DNA of 64,000 nucleotides from Cohnella herbarum (GCF_012849095.1 NZ_CP051680.1:7374001-7438000), one strand, 5' to 3'; counted from the stretch's first letter, positions 19,480 to 28,734 are shown. Notes: generated by a model from the letters alone, not told the origin. A program made the numbers and translations.

Positions 19480-19668
19480 AATAGCGGCAAATCGTTCCGT
19501 TATATTCCTCGTTGCCCGTTGGTTCCATACTCGTAGCGGAAATTATTTCCGTTATTCGAAGATTTTTAATGATTTCGAAGCAAAATTGGATCAATAGCGG
19601 AAAATTCTGCCGTTATCCCTGTGAGAAATCATATTTGCGATGAAATAACGGAAAATCCTTCCGTTATT
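19480..19668. repeat. Four copies of a palindromic intergenic repeat (TAACGGAA family)
   Basis: Four hairpin-forming units lie at 19480-19503, 19533-19555, 19593-19616 and 19644-19668. The last is perfect: AATAACGGAA, 5 bases, TTCCGTTATT. The others have the form RTAGCGGMAA-N-TTCCGTTAT with small changes. They fill most of the 300-base gap between the YjfB-like gene and the SGNH hydrolase. The form is that of a dispersed REP-like element. Copy number elsewhere in the genome cannot be seen here. Confidence 0.75.
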
Positions 19669-19714
19669 AAGAAAACATGCTCGATGTTCTTAGGCGACCG
19701 GAAATGCGTGTGCT

Positions 19715-20998
19715 TTACAAATTAATAAAAGCGGTCATCAGCTTCTTGCGGAAAACGACTTGGAAATCCAATCCTTCGCTAATGACGGCCAAAGGTACAT
19801 AAGTTTTCTGCGTCTTTCCATCTTGTTGGAAATAGGCAGGATGATCTAAGGGTTTCGTTACTCCGTTGATAAGGATCGTCTTGGAGCCTATAGTAATGAC
19901 GACTTCGCGGCCGTCTTTCGTGAATACGGCGGTTTTCGTTTTCTGCGTCCATTTGAGATCCGCTTTGACCGCGTTAGCGACGTCCCTCAAGGCAAGGAAC
20001 GTCGTATTGTTTACCGTAACGGGTTTGCTCGGGATCTCTTTCCCGTTAATCACTACGGATAGCGGTACATCGGCAGCTCGAGGAGCCGGTTTAAGATATT
20101 CCCCCCATATCGTTTGCGAGAAAGCTTGCGCCATGGCTTCATAACCGGCTTGTTTCGGGTGTATATCGAAATTCTCCATCATGTTGAAGTAGGTATATGA
20201 AGCTTCGTTGCCGACGAATTTCTCCGAGACATGAGCGATCTTCAAGGGGATTCCTTTTTTGCTCAGTCCATTGGCGAAAGTATCTAATTCAGTAGTCAGC
20301 TTCTTAGCAACTTGCAACAGGTCTGGATACAATTCATGACCCTTAAACAAAGGAAGGTATTGGTCCGCGACAACGATTTGTGCATTTGGTGCAAGTTCGT
20401 GCAAAATAGTCATCATTTTATCTAAATCTTCCGTATAATTATTCATTGTTTTCAAGAAGCTGTCCTGTATAATTTGACGTGCGGATTCTATTGGTTTGTC
20501 TTTGGCGTCGTTAATAATGGCTGTAAAATCATTTCCGCCAATCGTCAATACGACAAGATCCGCCATGCCGAGATCGGCGGCGAGCTCTGGCGTTTTAGCG
20601 GCAACTTGATCCGCTTGCTGGGCGACTCCTGCGGCGAACGAAGAGAAATCTTGCAAATCCGCGGAAGTCAGCTTCGATTGATCGGCGGCGCCTTGAAGCA
20701 GATTGTTCAGTCCCTTAGTCGTTAATCCCAATATCGCGTAATTAGCCATTTCCGATCGATCGCGAAACAGGGATTGATCGAACAGTCGGTCGACGTAGCC
20801 ATAGGGTGCGGAAGTTTGGTTGATAATCTCGGGCAACGGTTCGAATCCGACGCTGAGCGAGTCTCCGAGGGCTACGATTCGGTAAGCATCTTTGGATACC
20901 GCGGCCGCGTTGTCCGCGGCTGAGACGGAAGGGACAACCGATAAAGCAAGTAAAGAAGCGATGAGGGCGGTAAACGGTTTGCGCGATTTGAATTTCAT
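19715..20998 (-). CDS. Secreted SGNH/GDSL hydrolase with copper-amine-oxidase-like C-terminal domain
   Basis: A 427-residue exported esterase or acyl-hydrolase. The start is placed at the ATG at 20998, followed by the signal peptide MKFKSRKPFTALIASLLA...VSAADN. A TTG at 21007 in frame is the alternative, because the GGAGG is 12 bases from the ATG. SGNH blocks are visible: GDSLSVGF (Ser), IGGNDF (Asn) and FDIHPKQAGYEAMA (Asp/His). The last 130 residues (VVINGKEI, FLALRDVANA, YVPLAVISEGL) form the stalk-like domain often attached to Paenibacillus surface enzymes. The substrate is unknown. Confidence 0.88.
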   Translation of the reverse strand: MKFKSRKPFTALIASLLALSVVPSVSAADNAAAVSKDAYRIVALGDSLSVGFEPLPEIINQTSAPYGYVDRLFDQSLFRDRSEMANYAILGLTTKGLNNLLQGAADQSKLTSADLQDFSSFAAGVAQQADQVAAKTPELAADLGMADLVVLTIGGNDFTAIINDAKDKPIESARQIIQDSFLKTMNNYTEDLDKMMTILHELAPNAQIVVADQYLPLFKGHELYPDLLQVAKKLTTELDTFANGLSKKGIPLKIAHVSEKFVGNEASYTYFNMMENFDIHPKQAGYEAMAQAFSQTIWGEYLKPAPRAADVPLSVVINGKEIPSKPVTVNNTTFLALRDVANAVKADLKWTQKTKTAVFTKDGREVVITIGSKTILINGVTKPLDHPAYFQQDGKTQKTYVPLAVISEGLDFQVVFRKKLMTAFINL

Positions 20999-21090
20999 AA
21001 GCGACAAATTCCTCCTTTTTTCTTCATCTTTCGTGGTAGGCACATAACAAAGGTTATCGACTTCATAAAAATATTAAATTGTCATTCATT

Positions 21091-21148
21091 TCGCGGCGAT
21101 GGTAAAATAATATATCATTCATTGAATAAATATGAATTGTCGCCGCGA
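21091..21148. promoter_or_regulatory. Inverted repeat in the divergent SGNH hydrolase / glutamate synthase region
   Basis: TCGCGGCGA (21091-21099) and TCGCCGCGA (21140-21148) are perfect 9-bp inverted arms around 40 bp of very A/T-rich DNA. They lie between divergent genes, with no ORF. An operator pair or a structural element is possible. The remainder of 20999-21287 shows no firm promoter match. Confidence 0.45.
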
Positions 21149-21287
21149 CTAGTCCACGTCATCTTATCACAAAATCCCCGGTCTTCCGTACCTTCCCTCC
21201 AGTAAATTATATTCTAGGTCATTTGGGATGGGATTTGAAGCCGTTATTGCTTATTTTCCAATACTGCGAATAGAAAGGTTGATATAT

Positions 21288-24200
21288 ATGATAGAGATGC
21301 GTAAAGGTCTGCCTGTCAAACAGGGGATGTACGACCCGCAGTTCGAGAAAGACGCATGCGGCATGGGATTTGTCGCGCATATCAAAGGACGGAAGTCGCA
21401 TGAAATCGTAGAACAGGCGTTAACGCTGCTCTTCAACATGGAGCATCGCGGCGGCCAAGGCAGCGAACCGAGCACCGGCGACGGAGCGGGGATCTTGTTG
21501 CAAATCCCGCATCGCTTCTTCCAAGCGGAAACGGCGAAGCTAGGGTTTACTTTGCCTGAAGAAGGCCAATATGCGGTCGGAATGGTATTCCTACCGCAAG
21601 AAGAATCGGTTCGTCGCAATCACGAATCGATCTTCGAGTCGATTATCGCCGAAGAAGGACAAACCCTGCTGGGTTGGCGTACGGTTCCGACGAACGATGA
21701 GTCGCTTGGTAAATCCTCGAAGAAGGTCAAGCCTTTCGTTCGTCAAGCGTTCATCGCACGCTCGGCCGCGTTGGCCAGCGATATGGCGTTCGAACGCAAG
21801 CTGTACGTCATTCGCAAGCGTTCGGAGCAAGCGATTCGCTACTCGGGCATCGAAGGCGCGGATATGTTTTATTTTCCAAGCTTCTCGAGCAAGAAAATCG
21901 TCTATAAAGGAATGCTCACGACGGAGCAGGTCGGACTTTTCTATCCCGAGCTTCACGCTCCCGAATTGGAAACGGCAATGGCGCTTGTCCACTCCCGGTT
22001 CAGCACGAACACGTTCCCAAGCTGGGAAAGAGCGCATCCGTTCAACTATTTGATTCACAACGGCGAAATCAACACGTTACGGGGCAATATCAACTGGATG
22101 CATGCCCGCCAGACTCTGTTCGATTCCGAGCTGTTCGGCGACGACCTCGCAAAGGTCAAACCGGTTATCGCTCCGGACGGTTCCGATACGGCGATGTTCG
22201 ATAATACGTTCGAGTTCATGTACTTGTCCGGACGTTCCATGGCGCATGCCGCGATGATGATGGTACCGGAACCATGGCAAAACGACGAACATATGGACGA
22301 GGAAAAAAGAGCGTTCTACGAATACCATGCTTGCTTGATGGAACCCTGGGACGGTCCGGCCGCGGTCGGATTTACGGACGGCGTGCAAATCGGCGCGATC
22401 TTGGACCGGAACGGCTTGCGTCCCGCCCGTTACTACGTGACGAAAGACGATCTGATCGTCCTGGCGTCCGAAGCCGGAGTCGTCGATATTCCGCAAGAGG
22501 ATATCGTCCTCAAGGATCGTTTGCGCCCGGGCCGTATTTTGCTCGTCGATACGAAAGAGGGACGCATCATCTCCGATGAAGAGGTCAAACGTTCGATCGT
22601 AACGGAGCATCCTTATCGCGAATGGCTGAACGATCATCTCGTCGATCTGGAAGATCTCCCGGATGCGGCGGAGCTGCCCGAGCCGGATCACGATACGGTT
22701 CAACTGCGTCAGCAAGCATTCGGCTATTCGTTCGAAGATATTCGCAAAGTGATGGAGCCGATGGCTCTGACCGGCGTCGAGCCGCTAGCGTCGATGGGAT
22801 ACGATTCCCCGCTTGCGGTTCTGTCCGAGAAGCCTCAACGGTTGTTCAACTATTTCAAGCAATTGTTCGCGCAAGTCACGAACCCGCCGATCGATGCGAT
22901 CCGCGAGGAAATCGTCACTTCGACTTATACGACGGTCGGACCCGAGCGGAATCTGCTTAATCCGGAGCCGGAGAGCAGCCGTCATATCCGTCTATATACG
23001 CCTTTCCTATCGAACGAAGAGTTCGCGAAGCTGCGGCACGTTCACCGTCCGGGATTCAAATCGATCACGCTGCCGATTTTCTTCTCGGTCCAAGACGGGG
23101 AGCAAGGTTTGCGCGATGCGCTGAAGCTGTTATGCGAAGCGGCCGATCGTTTGATTTCCAAAGGACACAACATTCTGATTCTATCCGACAAAGGCATCGA
23201 TGCGGACAATGCGGCGATTCCTTCCTTACTTGCGGTATCGACGCTGCATCATCATTTGATCCGTCAAGGTACCCGGACGAAGGTGAGCATCCTGCTCGAA
23301 TCCGGCGAGCCGCGCGAGGTGCATCATTTCGCGTTGCTTCTCGGTTACGGCGTAAGCGCGGTGAATCCTTATCTGGCGTTCGAGACGCTCGACGACCTGA
23401 TCCGCCAAGGCATGATGCGCAATATTTCGCACGAGAAAGCCGTTAAGAACTATATTAAAGCCGCAACCAAAGGCGTCGTTAAGGTATTGTCCAAGATGGG
23501 GATTTCCACGATCCAGTCTTACCGCGGAGCGCAAATCTTCGAAGCGGTCGGCTTGAATTCGGAAGTCATCGATCAGTATTTCACGGGAACCGCTTCCCGC
23601 ATCGAAGGCGTAGGCTTCGACGTCATTACGCAAGAAACGTTGTCCGCGCATCTTCGCGCGTTCACTACGCAAGAGGGAGCCGAGCGGGAGCTGGATTCCG
23701 GCGGAGATTATCAATGGCGCAAAGGCGGAGAGGATCATCTGTTTAACCCGCAGACGATCCATACGCTCCAAATGGCTACCCGTACGGGCAACTATGATAC
23801 GTATAAAAAGTATTCGGCGCTTGTCCAAGGCGAATACGAGCAAGCCCGTACGCTTCGTTCGTTGTTGCAATTCAACTTCGACCAACCGCCGGTTCCGATC
23901 GAAGAGGTCGAACCGATCGAATCGATCTTCAAAAGGTTCAAAACCGGCGCGATGTCGTTCGGGTCGATCAGCAAAGAGGCTCATGAATCGCTTGCGATCG
24001 CGATGAACAGAATCGGCGGGAAGTCTAATTCCGGCGAAGGCGGGGAAGATCCGGCGCGTTACGTTCCGGATGCGAACGGCGATTCCCGTCGCAGCGCGAT
24101 CAAACAAGTCGCATCGGGCCGCTTCGGCGTAACGAGCTATTACCTCTCCAACGCGGAAGAGATTCAGATCAAGATGGCGCAAGGGGCAAAGCCGGGCGAA

Positions 24201-25892
24201 GGCGGACAGCTTATGGGACGCAAGGTGTATCCATGGGTAGCCGAAGTGCGCGGAACGACGCCGGGGGTCGGTCTGATCTCGCCGCCGCCGCATCACGATA
24301 TCTATTCGATCGAGGATCTCGCTGAATTGATTCACGACTTGAAGAACGCGAATCCGCGCGCTCGTATTAACGTGAAGCTCGTTTCCGAAGTGGGCGTAGG
24401 AACGATAGCGGCGGGCGTTGCCAAAGGCCGCGCCGACGTTATCCTCGTCAGCGGGTACGACGGAGGCACGGGGGCTTCCCCGATCGGTTCGATCCGCCAT
24501 GCGGGCTTGCCGTGGGAGCTGGGTCTTGCGGAGACGCACCAAACGCTGATCTTGAACAACCTGCGCGACCGCGTCGTCGTCGAAACCGACGGTAAAATGA
24601 TGACGGGCCGCGATATCGCGATCGCCGCGTTGCTAGGCGCCGAAGAATACGGCTTTTCGACGGCGCCGCTCGTCGTGCTTGGCTGCATCATGATGCGCGT
24701 CTGTCAATTGGATACATGCCCGGTCGGCGTCGCGACGCAAAACCCCGAGCTTCGCAAGAAGTTCATGGGCGATCCGGACCATGCCGTTCATTTCATGAAA
24801 TTCATCGCGCAGGAATTCCGCGAGATCATGGCGCAACTCGGCTTCCGTACCGTCGAAGAGATGATCGGACGGGTAGATCGCTTGGATACGAAGCTTGCGG
24901 TTAAACACTACAAGACGCAAGGCATCGACCTGACGCCGTTGCTTCATATGCCGGAATTGCCGGAAGGCTCGTTCCGGTTCAATGCCAAGTCCCAAGATCA
25001 CTTGCTGGAAGAGTCGCTCGATATGCAAGCGTTGCTCGCTGCGGCGGCTCCGGCATTGGAGAGGGGCCAAGCGGTCAAGGGGACGTTCCCGATCAAGAAT
25101 ACGAATCGGGTCGTCGGAACGATCGTCGGTTCGGAAGTGACGAACCGCTACGGCAAAGACGGTCTGCCCGCGGATACGATCCAGTTCCATTTCGTCGGCA
25201 CTGCGGGTCAGAGCTTCGGCGCGTTCATGCCTAAGGGAATGACGTTAACGCTCGAAGGCGATTCGAACGATTACGTCGGCAAAGGGTTATCGGGCGGGAA
25301 GATCGCAATCTATCCGTCCCCGTTATCCACGTTCAAAGCCGAAGATAACGTCATTATCGGCAATACGGCGCTCTATGGCGCGACGAGCGGCGAAGCTTAT
25401 ATTCGCGGCGCTGCGGGTGAGAGGTTCGCGGTGCGCAACAGCGGCGTTAACGTCGTCGTCGAAGGCGTCGGAGACCACGGCTGCGAATATATGACGGGGG
25501 GACGCGTAGTCGTGCTGGGCAAGACCGGTCGCAACTTCGCCGCGGGAATGTCCGGCGGTATCGCTTACGTGATCGATTGGGACGGGAAGTTCGTCAATCG
25601 TTGCAATTTCGAGATGGTCGGGTTGGAATCCCTTGAGGTAGAAGCGGAAATCGCCGAAGTTCGCGCGATGATCGGTAACCATGTTCAGTACACGAATAGC
25701 GACCTCGGGCGTAGAGTGCTGGAGGATTGGAACAACATCGTTGGCAAATTCGTTAAAATCATCCCGAAAGACTACAAACGGATGATGGAGCAAATCGCCA
25801 AGGTGCAAGCTCAGGGACTTAGCGGAGAACAGGCTTTGTTAGCTGCCTTCGAAGCGAATATGCGGGATTTGTCCCGCGTAGGCGGCAACTAA
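21288..25892 (+). CDS. gltB: Glutamate synthase (NADPH) large subunit
   Basis: A cytoplasmic amidotransferase of 1534 residues that makes two glutamates from glutamine and 2-oxoglutarate. The ATG at 21288 has AAAGG upstream. It leaves a 23-residue propeptide before the N-terminal catalytic Cys24 ([11 protein letters not shown]). The order is class II glutamine amidotransferase, central domain, FMN synthase domain ([28 protein letters not shown]), the 3Fe-4S motif with C1133, C1139 and C1144, and the GXGXG beta-helix at the C-terminus. No small subunit follows; the next genes are an Agr-like locus, so the partner must be elsewhere. It is called gltA in Bacillus nomenclature. Confidence 0.97.
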   Translation: MIEMRKGLPVKQGMYDPQFEKDACGMGFVAHIKGRKSHEIVEQALTLLFNMEHRGGQGSEPSTGDGAGILLQIPHRFFQAETAKLGFTLPEEGQYAVGMVFLPQEESVRRNHESIFESIIAEEGQTLLGWRTVPTNDESLGKSSKKVKPFVRQAFIARSAALASDMAFERKLYVIRKRSEQAIRYSGIEGADMFYFPSFSSKKIVYKGMLTTEQVGLFYPELHAPELETAMALVHSRFSTNTFPSWERAHPFNYLIHNGEINTLRGNINWMHARQTLFDSELFGDDLAKVKPVIAPDGSDTAMFDNTFEFMYLSGRSMAHAAMMMVPEPWQNDEHMDEEKRAFYEYHACLMEPWDGPAAVGFTDGVQIGAILDRNGLRPARYYVTKDDLIVLASEAGVVDIPQEDIVLKDRLRPGRILLVDTKEGRIISDEEVKRSIVTEHPYREWLNDHLVDLEDLPDAAELPEPDHDTVQLRQQAFGYSFEDIRKVMEPMALTGVEPLASMGYDSPLAVLSEKPQRLFNYFKQLFAQVTNPPIDAIREEIVTSTYTTVGPERNLLNPEPESSRHIRLYTPFLSNEEFAKLRHVHRPGFKSITLPIFFSVQDGEQGLRDALKLLCEAADRLISKGHNILILSDKGIDADNAAIPSLLAVSTLHHHLIRQGTRTKVSILLESGEPREVHHFALLLGYGVSAVNPYLAFETLDDLIRQGMMRNISHEKAVKNYIKAATKGVVKVLSKMGISTIQSYRGAQIFEAVGLNSEVIDQYFTGTASRIEGVGFDVITQETLSAHLRAFTTQEGAERELDSGGDYQWRKGGEDHLFNPQTIHTLQMATRTGNYDTYKKYSALVQGEYEQARTLRSLLQFNFDQPPVPIEEVEPIESIFKRFKTGAMSFGSISKEAHESLAIAMNRIGGKSNSGEGGEDPARYVPDANGDSRRSAIKQVASGRFGVTSYYLSNAEEIQIKMAQGAKPGEGGQLMGRKVYPWVAEVRGTTPGVGLISPPPHHDIYSIEDLAELIHDLKNANPRARINVKLVSEVGVGTIAAGVAKGRADVILVSGYDGGTGASPIGSIRHAGLPWELGLAETHQTLILNNLRDRVVVETDGKMMTGRDIAIAALLGAEEYGFSTAPLVVLGCIMMRVCQLDTCPVGVATQNPELRKKFMGDPDHAVHFMKFIAQEFREIMAQLGFRTVEEMIGRVDRLDTKLAVKHYKTQGIDLTPLLHMPELPEGSFRFNAKSQDHLLEESLDMQALLAAAAPALERGQAVKGTFPIKNTNRVVGTIVGSEVTNRYGKDGLPADTIQFHFVGTAGQSFGAFMPKGMTLTLEGDSNDYVGKGLSGGKIAIYPSPLSTFKAEDNVIIGNTALYGATSGEAYIRGAAGERFAVRNSGVNVVVEGVGDHGCEYMTGGRVVVLGKTGRNFAAGMSGGIAYVIDWDGKFVNRCNFEMVGLESLEVEAEIAEVRAMIGNHVQYTNSDLGRRVLEDWNNIVGKFVKIIPKDYKRMMEQIAKVQAQGLSGEQALLAAFEANMRDLSRVGGN

Positions 25893-25915
25893 ACCGAATA
25901 GCATTTGTACCCTTT

Positions 25916-25956
25916 ACGCCGATAGAAGCGTTCAACGCCTCTATCGGCGTTTTTTT
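25916..25956 (+). terminator. Terminator after glutamate synthase
   Basis: ACGCCGATAGAAGCG (25916-25930) pairs with CGCCTCTATCGGCGT (25936-25950) and is followed by a T run to 25956. The next 138 bases before the Agr-like locus are A/T-rich, with a TAAAAT at 26054-26059 as possible -10 and no good -35. Confidence 0.92.
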
Positions 25957-26094
25957 GTCATAACGTGAAAGTCCATGGAGAAAAACAAAGAATGCTAGAG
26001 ATGGATTTTAATCCAAAACTATTAAAATTCTTTCTTTATGGTAAATTTAGGTGTAAAATGAAAGCGAGTACATACATGAAGCAGGAGGCACAAA

Positions 26095-26739
26095 ATGTCT
26101 CAATTTTTGCTAGATGTTTCAGTGAACATTTTTGAGGTTGTTGCAATAATCGTTTTGATGTTAACGACATTTCGGTTTTCTTTGAAAGGATATTTGACTC
26201 ATGCCCTAATTGCGGGTACCGTTATGGCCCAATCGTCATATTTATTACGGTTTGTTTTCCATTTAGATAGCGTTACGCCTTTAGTCATGTTGATATGGTT
26301 CATAATATTTGCATGGTTGGTATTTCGAATTCAATTATTCTATGCCTTGTTAATGGTAGTAACAAGCTACTTAAGCTATCTCACGATTCAAGCCGTAATC
26401 ATATTGTTGCTGCAAATCGGATATTCAATGGATGAAATTACCGGCAGCCTAGTGAATGTAAAATTGATACAAGTCGCAGGTTCAATCATTACGATTTGTT
26501 TTGCTATATGGCTATCGAAGAAAAGGATCGGATTTTCATTCGTACCGGATCGTTCCGTTAAAGTCGTATTGAAAGGGGTCAATTTATTATTACTAGCGAT
26601 TTGTATCGTTGCTTGTTTGTTCATATCCGGTGTGGCATACATTTTTATTAATTATAATTTTTTGTACAGTACGCTTAGTACTTTTTTGTTCTTATCCTTT
26701 ATTTTGTTAGTATTTTTAGCCTTTAGAAAGGAGCTGTAG
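26095..26739 (+). CDS. Multi-TM membrane protein of an Agr-like locus (sensor-like, no kinase)
   Basis: A 214-residue integral membrane protein with six or seven hydrophobic segments: about 8-26, 33-53, 59-78, 80-109 (long), 121-140, 158-186 and 189-210. It ends four residues after the last one (FRKEL). The layout and position resemble the N-terminal peptide-sensor half of AgrC, but no HisKA, HATPase or other cytoplasmic domain is attached. agrB starts two bases after the stop, so no kinase remnant has been lost in between. It may sense or bind the pheromone, or hold the LytTR protein at the membrane, as the membrane partners in streptococcal LytTR regulatory systems do. That role is inference. 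Confidence 0.75.
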   Translation: MSQFLLDVSVNIFEVVAIIVLMLTTFRFSLKGYLTHALIAGTVMAQSSYLLRFVFHLDSVTPLVMLIWFIIFAWLVFRIQLFYALLMVVTSYLSYLTIQAVIILLLQIGYSMDEITGSLVNVKLIQVAGSIITICFAIWLSKKRIGFSFVPDRSVKVVLKGVNLLLLAICIVACLFISGVAYIFINYNFLYSTLSTFLFLSFILLVFLAFRKEL

Positions 26740-26741
26740 AG

Positions 26742-27260
26742 ATGATTGAGGCTTTTTCCGAAAGGATTAGCAATTACGTATACGAGCACAATGAGCGCCG
26801 TCATGTCAGCAAGGAAGTGATGAAATACGCGTTAATATCGATTATGACAAATGTAGTAACTGTTATTTTAAGCTTGATTATTGGACTTATTGACGGCAAG
26901 TTCTCAGAGACTTGCTTGGCGCTGGCAGTAATCGCGATCTTGCGGTACTTGGCCGGAGGACATCATTTGAAATCACCGGTGATGTGCATACTCGTTTCAT
27001 CGGCCGCCGTTACTTTAGTTCCCTTTGTACCGCTGACTTTACCTTTTGTATTTGTTTTTACAGTGATTAGCGGTGTAGTCGTGTGGAAGTATGCCCCGGT
27101 CGATTTTAAAAATCATTCCACGCTTTCGGATAAGAGATTGACCCTGATGAAGTATATCGCAGTGGCGATGGTTTTCTCCAATTTGATATTTCAATCCGAA
27201 ATACTAGCGCTCTCATGGTTCATAGTAACGCTAACGCTAGTTCCCTATAAAAGGAGGTGA
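26742..27260 (+). CDS. agrB: AgrB-type pheromone-processing membrane protease
   Basis: A 172-residue membrane cysteine endopeptidase of the AgrB family, expected to cleave the C-terminal tail of AgrD and form the thiolactone. The catalytic pair is visible in RYLAGGHHLKSPVMCILVSS: H75 and C82, seven residues apart as in the staphylococcal enzyme. Four or more TM helices follow. Its ribosome-binding site lies inside the end of the upstream gene. Its own stop overlaps the ribosome-binding site of agrD. Confidence 0.93.
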   Translation: MIEAFSERISNYVYEHNERRHVSKEVMKYALISIMTNVVTVILSLIIGLIDGKFSETCLALAVIAILRYLAGGHHLKSPVMCILVSSAAVTLVPFVPLTLPFVFVFTVISGVVVWKYAPVDFKNHSTLSDKRLTLMKYIAVAMVFSNLIFQSEILALSWFIVTLTLVPYKRR

Positions 27261-27266
27261 GATAAG

Positions 27267-27395
27267 ATGAACAGAAGGTTATTTACGTTTCTGGCCACAG
27301 CTTTAGGCATGGCAGCTACTTTATTTGTTACGACTGCCTGCATGGGCGCGGTAGGTCACCGTCCAGAGGTACCTGCCGAATTGTTGAAGCAGTAA
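27267..27395 (+). CDS. agrD: AgrD-type cyclic autoinducing peptide precursor
   Basis: A 42-residue precursor starting at ATG 27267 behind an ideal AGGAGGTGA (27250-27258). Residues 1-24 form an amphipathic leader (MNRRLFTFLATALGMAATLF, then VTTA). Cys25 opens the predicted ring CMGAV, and the tail GHRPEVPAELLKQ is the conserved region AgrB is expected to remove. The predicted mature signal is a thiolactone between Cys25 and Val29, possibly Gly30, with a short N-terminal tail. Family membership is clear from Cys position, proline-rich acidic tail and adjacency to agrB. The exact mature ends are inference. Confidence 0.88.
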   Translation: MNRRLFTFLATALGMAATLFVTTACMGAVGHRPEVPAELLKQ

Positions 27396-27406
27396 ACGTT
27401 TCACGG

Positions 27407-27428
27407 CTGCCGGACTTTCGTCCGGCAG
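27407..27428 (+). promoter_or_regulatory. Hairpin between agrD and the LytTR gene
   Basis: CTGCCGGA and TCCGGCAG form a perfect 8-bp stem with a 6-base loop, 12 bases after the agrD stop. No T run follows, so it may limit read-through or stabilise the upstream message. Confidence 0.55.
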
Positions 27429-27464
27429 TCTGATACGCGAGGAATCTTATGTGGAGTGGAGTTC

Positions 27465-27830
27465 ATGAATCAGCCTGTCACAAGGGATAGGAACAACGAA
27501 GGTGAAGTCATCATGATGGATATGGCAGATGTATTATATATCCAGACAGAAGATGGAGCGATCGTATTTCATACGCCCGAGGGCAGGGTTTACCCGCTCG
27601 TTCCGTCACTAAGCATGTATGCCAAGCAATCGGAGTCAATCGGCTTTCTTAAGCTGGATCGTACGAATCTTGTAAACATGAAGAAGGTCAAAGCATTTGA
27701 CGAGAAACGTGGATTAGTCTTTTTTGACGATCAAAGCAATTCGAACAGTCAAAGCGCTATCGTAGCTTTTATGAATATAGGCAAACTTAAGGATATGATA
27801 TTGACTTGGATCGAGCGGAATCTCAAATGA
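27465..27830 (+). CDS. Stand-alone LytTR DNA-binding protein
   Basis: A 121-residue protein that is essentially one LytTR domain, as in AgrA, but with no receiver domain. The LytTR signature is seen in VLYIQTEDGAIVFHTPEGRV and FLKLDRTNLVNMKKVKAFD. The ATG at 27465 is favoured by GGAG 8 bases upstream; a GTG at 27456 is the alternative. It follows agrD in the same direction and is closed by a terminator, so it is probably the output regulator of the Agr-like locus. Without an aspartate receiver it cannot be phosphorylated in the classical way. Confidence 0.82.
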   Translation: MNQPVTRDRNNEGEVIMMDMADVLYIQTEDGAIVFHTPEGRVYPLVPSLSMYAKQSESIGFLKLDRTNLVNMKKVKAFDEKRGLVFFDDQSNSNSQSAIVAFMNIGKLKDMILTWIERNLK

Positions 27831-27857
27831 ACTTGTCCATCTAGGGCAGGTTTTTTT
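27831..27857 (+). terminator. Terminator after the LytTR gene
   Basis: ACTTGTCC pairs with GGGCAGGT (two G-T pairs) around a short loop and is followed by seven T. It begins one base after the LytTR stop. Confidence 0.8.
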
Positions 27858-28077
27858 ATTGCCGATACGCTTTTCTGCTCTTGCGTCTCCATTAATAACA
27901 AAATATGTATTTTTCGTGGGGAAAGGGGGCTATTCGACAAAAGTTCCGAGTATTTTTTACGATTTGGGTCCCACTGCTCGACACCCTCCGCAAGACCTAT
28001 ATCCTATACTAACATTAGTGTTTCAATACCGGAATCGTAGAGAGGGTTTGGGAGCGGAGATGGTGAGGGAAATGCCG

Positions 28078-28197
28078 ATGGGTAACAATGAAAGCAAACA
28101 ACCGTTGGAAATTGACATCCGCAAGATTCTGGAGCAGTTAGGAATACAGAAGGACAGATGGCCAGAGGAATATAAAACTCCGGTCAACCATAACTAA
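28078..28197 (+). CDS. Unknown 39-residue protein
   Basis: A small acidic soluble peptide (start MGNNESKQPLEIDIRKILEQ, end YKTPVNHN). GTGAGGGA lies 8 bases before the ATG at 28078; an ATG at 28060 would add six residues. It follows the terminator of the LytTR gene after about 220 bases that hold no other gene. A TATACT at 28005-28010 could be its -10. No family is recognised. It shares a terminator region with the convergent XRE gene. Confidence 0.5.
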   Translation: MGNNESKQPLEIDIRKILEQLGIQKDRWPEEYKTPVNHN

Positions 28198-28232
28198 ATC
28201 TTAGACCAACCGCTTACATAAAGTACATAAAT

Positions 28233-28288
28233 AAAAACCTCATCTGGAACCCAATGGTCGCATAACCGGGTACCCAGCTGAGGTTTTT
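28233..28288. terminator. Bidirectional terminator between the 39-codon ORF and the XRE gene
   Basis: AAAAACCTCATCTGG (28233-28247) and CCAGCTGAGGTTTTT (28274-28288) pair with a single mismatch, with A and T runs on the outside. It serves both converging genes. Confidence 0.9.
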
Positions 28289-28297
28289 TCTAATCTT

Positions 28298-28669
28298 TTA
28301 ATTGCTCATGTTACGTTCCGCGCGGACAAAGGCGATGAACCTGCGTGCTTCTTCGGCCGTTAACTTCCTGCCATCGATGGTTAGCGAGAAGTTGTCCAAT
28401 AATTGATCGTCGGCAAGTTCCAGTTCATCGGAAAATTGGCGGACTTCAGGATCTAAGGCGATGTTGGTTTGAGAGGTTCTTCCGACCAAATAGTCTATCG
28501 AAACCTGGAATAAGTCGGCGACCTTCCCCAGTGTTTCCGTATCCGGCTCTCTGCGGTTTTTCTCGTAGTGGGATAATGCCGCACGTGAAATGCCAAGAGA
28601 AGAAGCAAGCTCTTCTTGAGTCAAACCGCGTTGGTCTCTTAGAAAAGCGAGACGACTGCCGATATTCAT
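28298..28669 (-). CDS. XRE-family transcriptional repressor
   Basis: A 123-residue DNA-binding protein. Residues 5-60 form a Cro/CI-type helix-turn-helix: RLAFLRDQRGLTQEELASSL, then SRAALSHYEKNRREPDTETL and VSIDYLVGR. The remaining 60 residues are an acidic helical tail that probably mediates dimerisation (LDPEVRQFSDELELADDQLL). GGGAGGG precedes the reverse-strand ATG. It is divergent from the PilZ/LCP operon at the edge of the polysaccharide island. It is the best local candidate for the repressor of the GATAC-N5-GTATC operators described below, but that link is inference. Confidence 0.88.
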   Translation of the reverse strand: MNIGSRLAFLRDQRGLTQEELASSLGISRAALSHYEKNRREPDTETLGKVADLFQVSIDYLVGRTSQTNIALDPEVRQFSDELELADDQLLDNFSLTIDGRKLTAEEARRFIAFVRAERNMSN

Positions 28670-28734
28670 TAGATCCCTCCCAAGCTGGTCTTTGATTTCA
28701 TCATAATATGTTGATCAAACAATTGCATTATTTG

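Noticed and set aside
19394..19597. Short ORF in the gap after the YjfB-like gene
   Set aside because: It lies over a terminator and palindromic repeats, has no ribosome-binding site and no recognisable protein features.
26095..26739. The TM protein as a decayed AgrC pseudogene
   Set aside because: agrB begins two bases after its stop with a well-placed ribosome-binding site, and no kinase remnant is found in any frame. Designed truncation fits better than decay.
27859..28077. N-terminal extension of the 39-codon ORF to a 112-residue protein
   Set aside because: The extension begins in the T run of a terminator, has no ribosome-binding site and no protein-like pattern; the internal starts are better.
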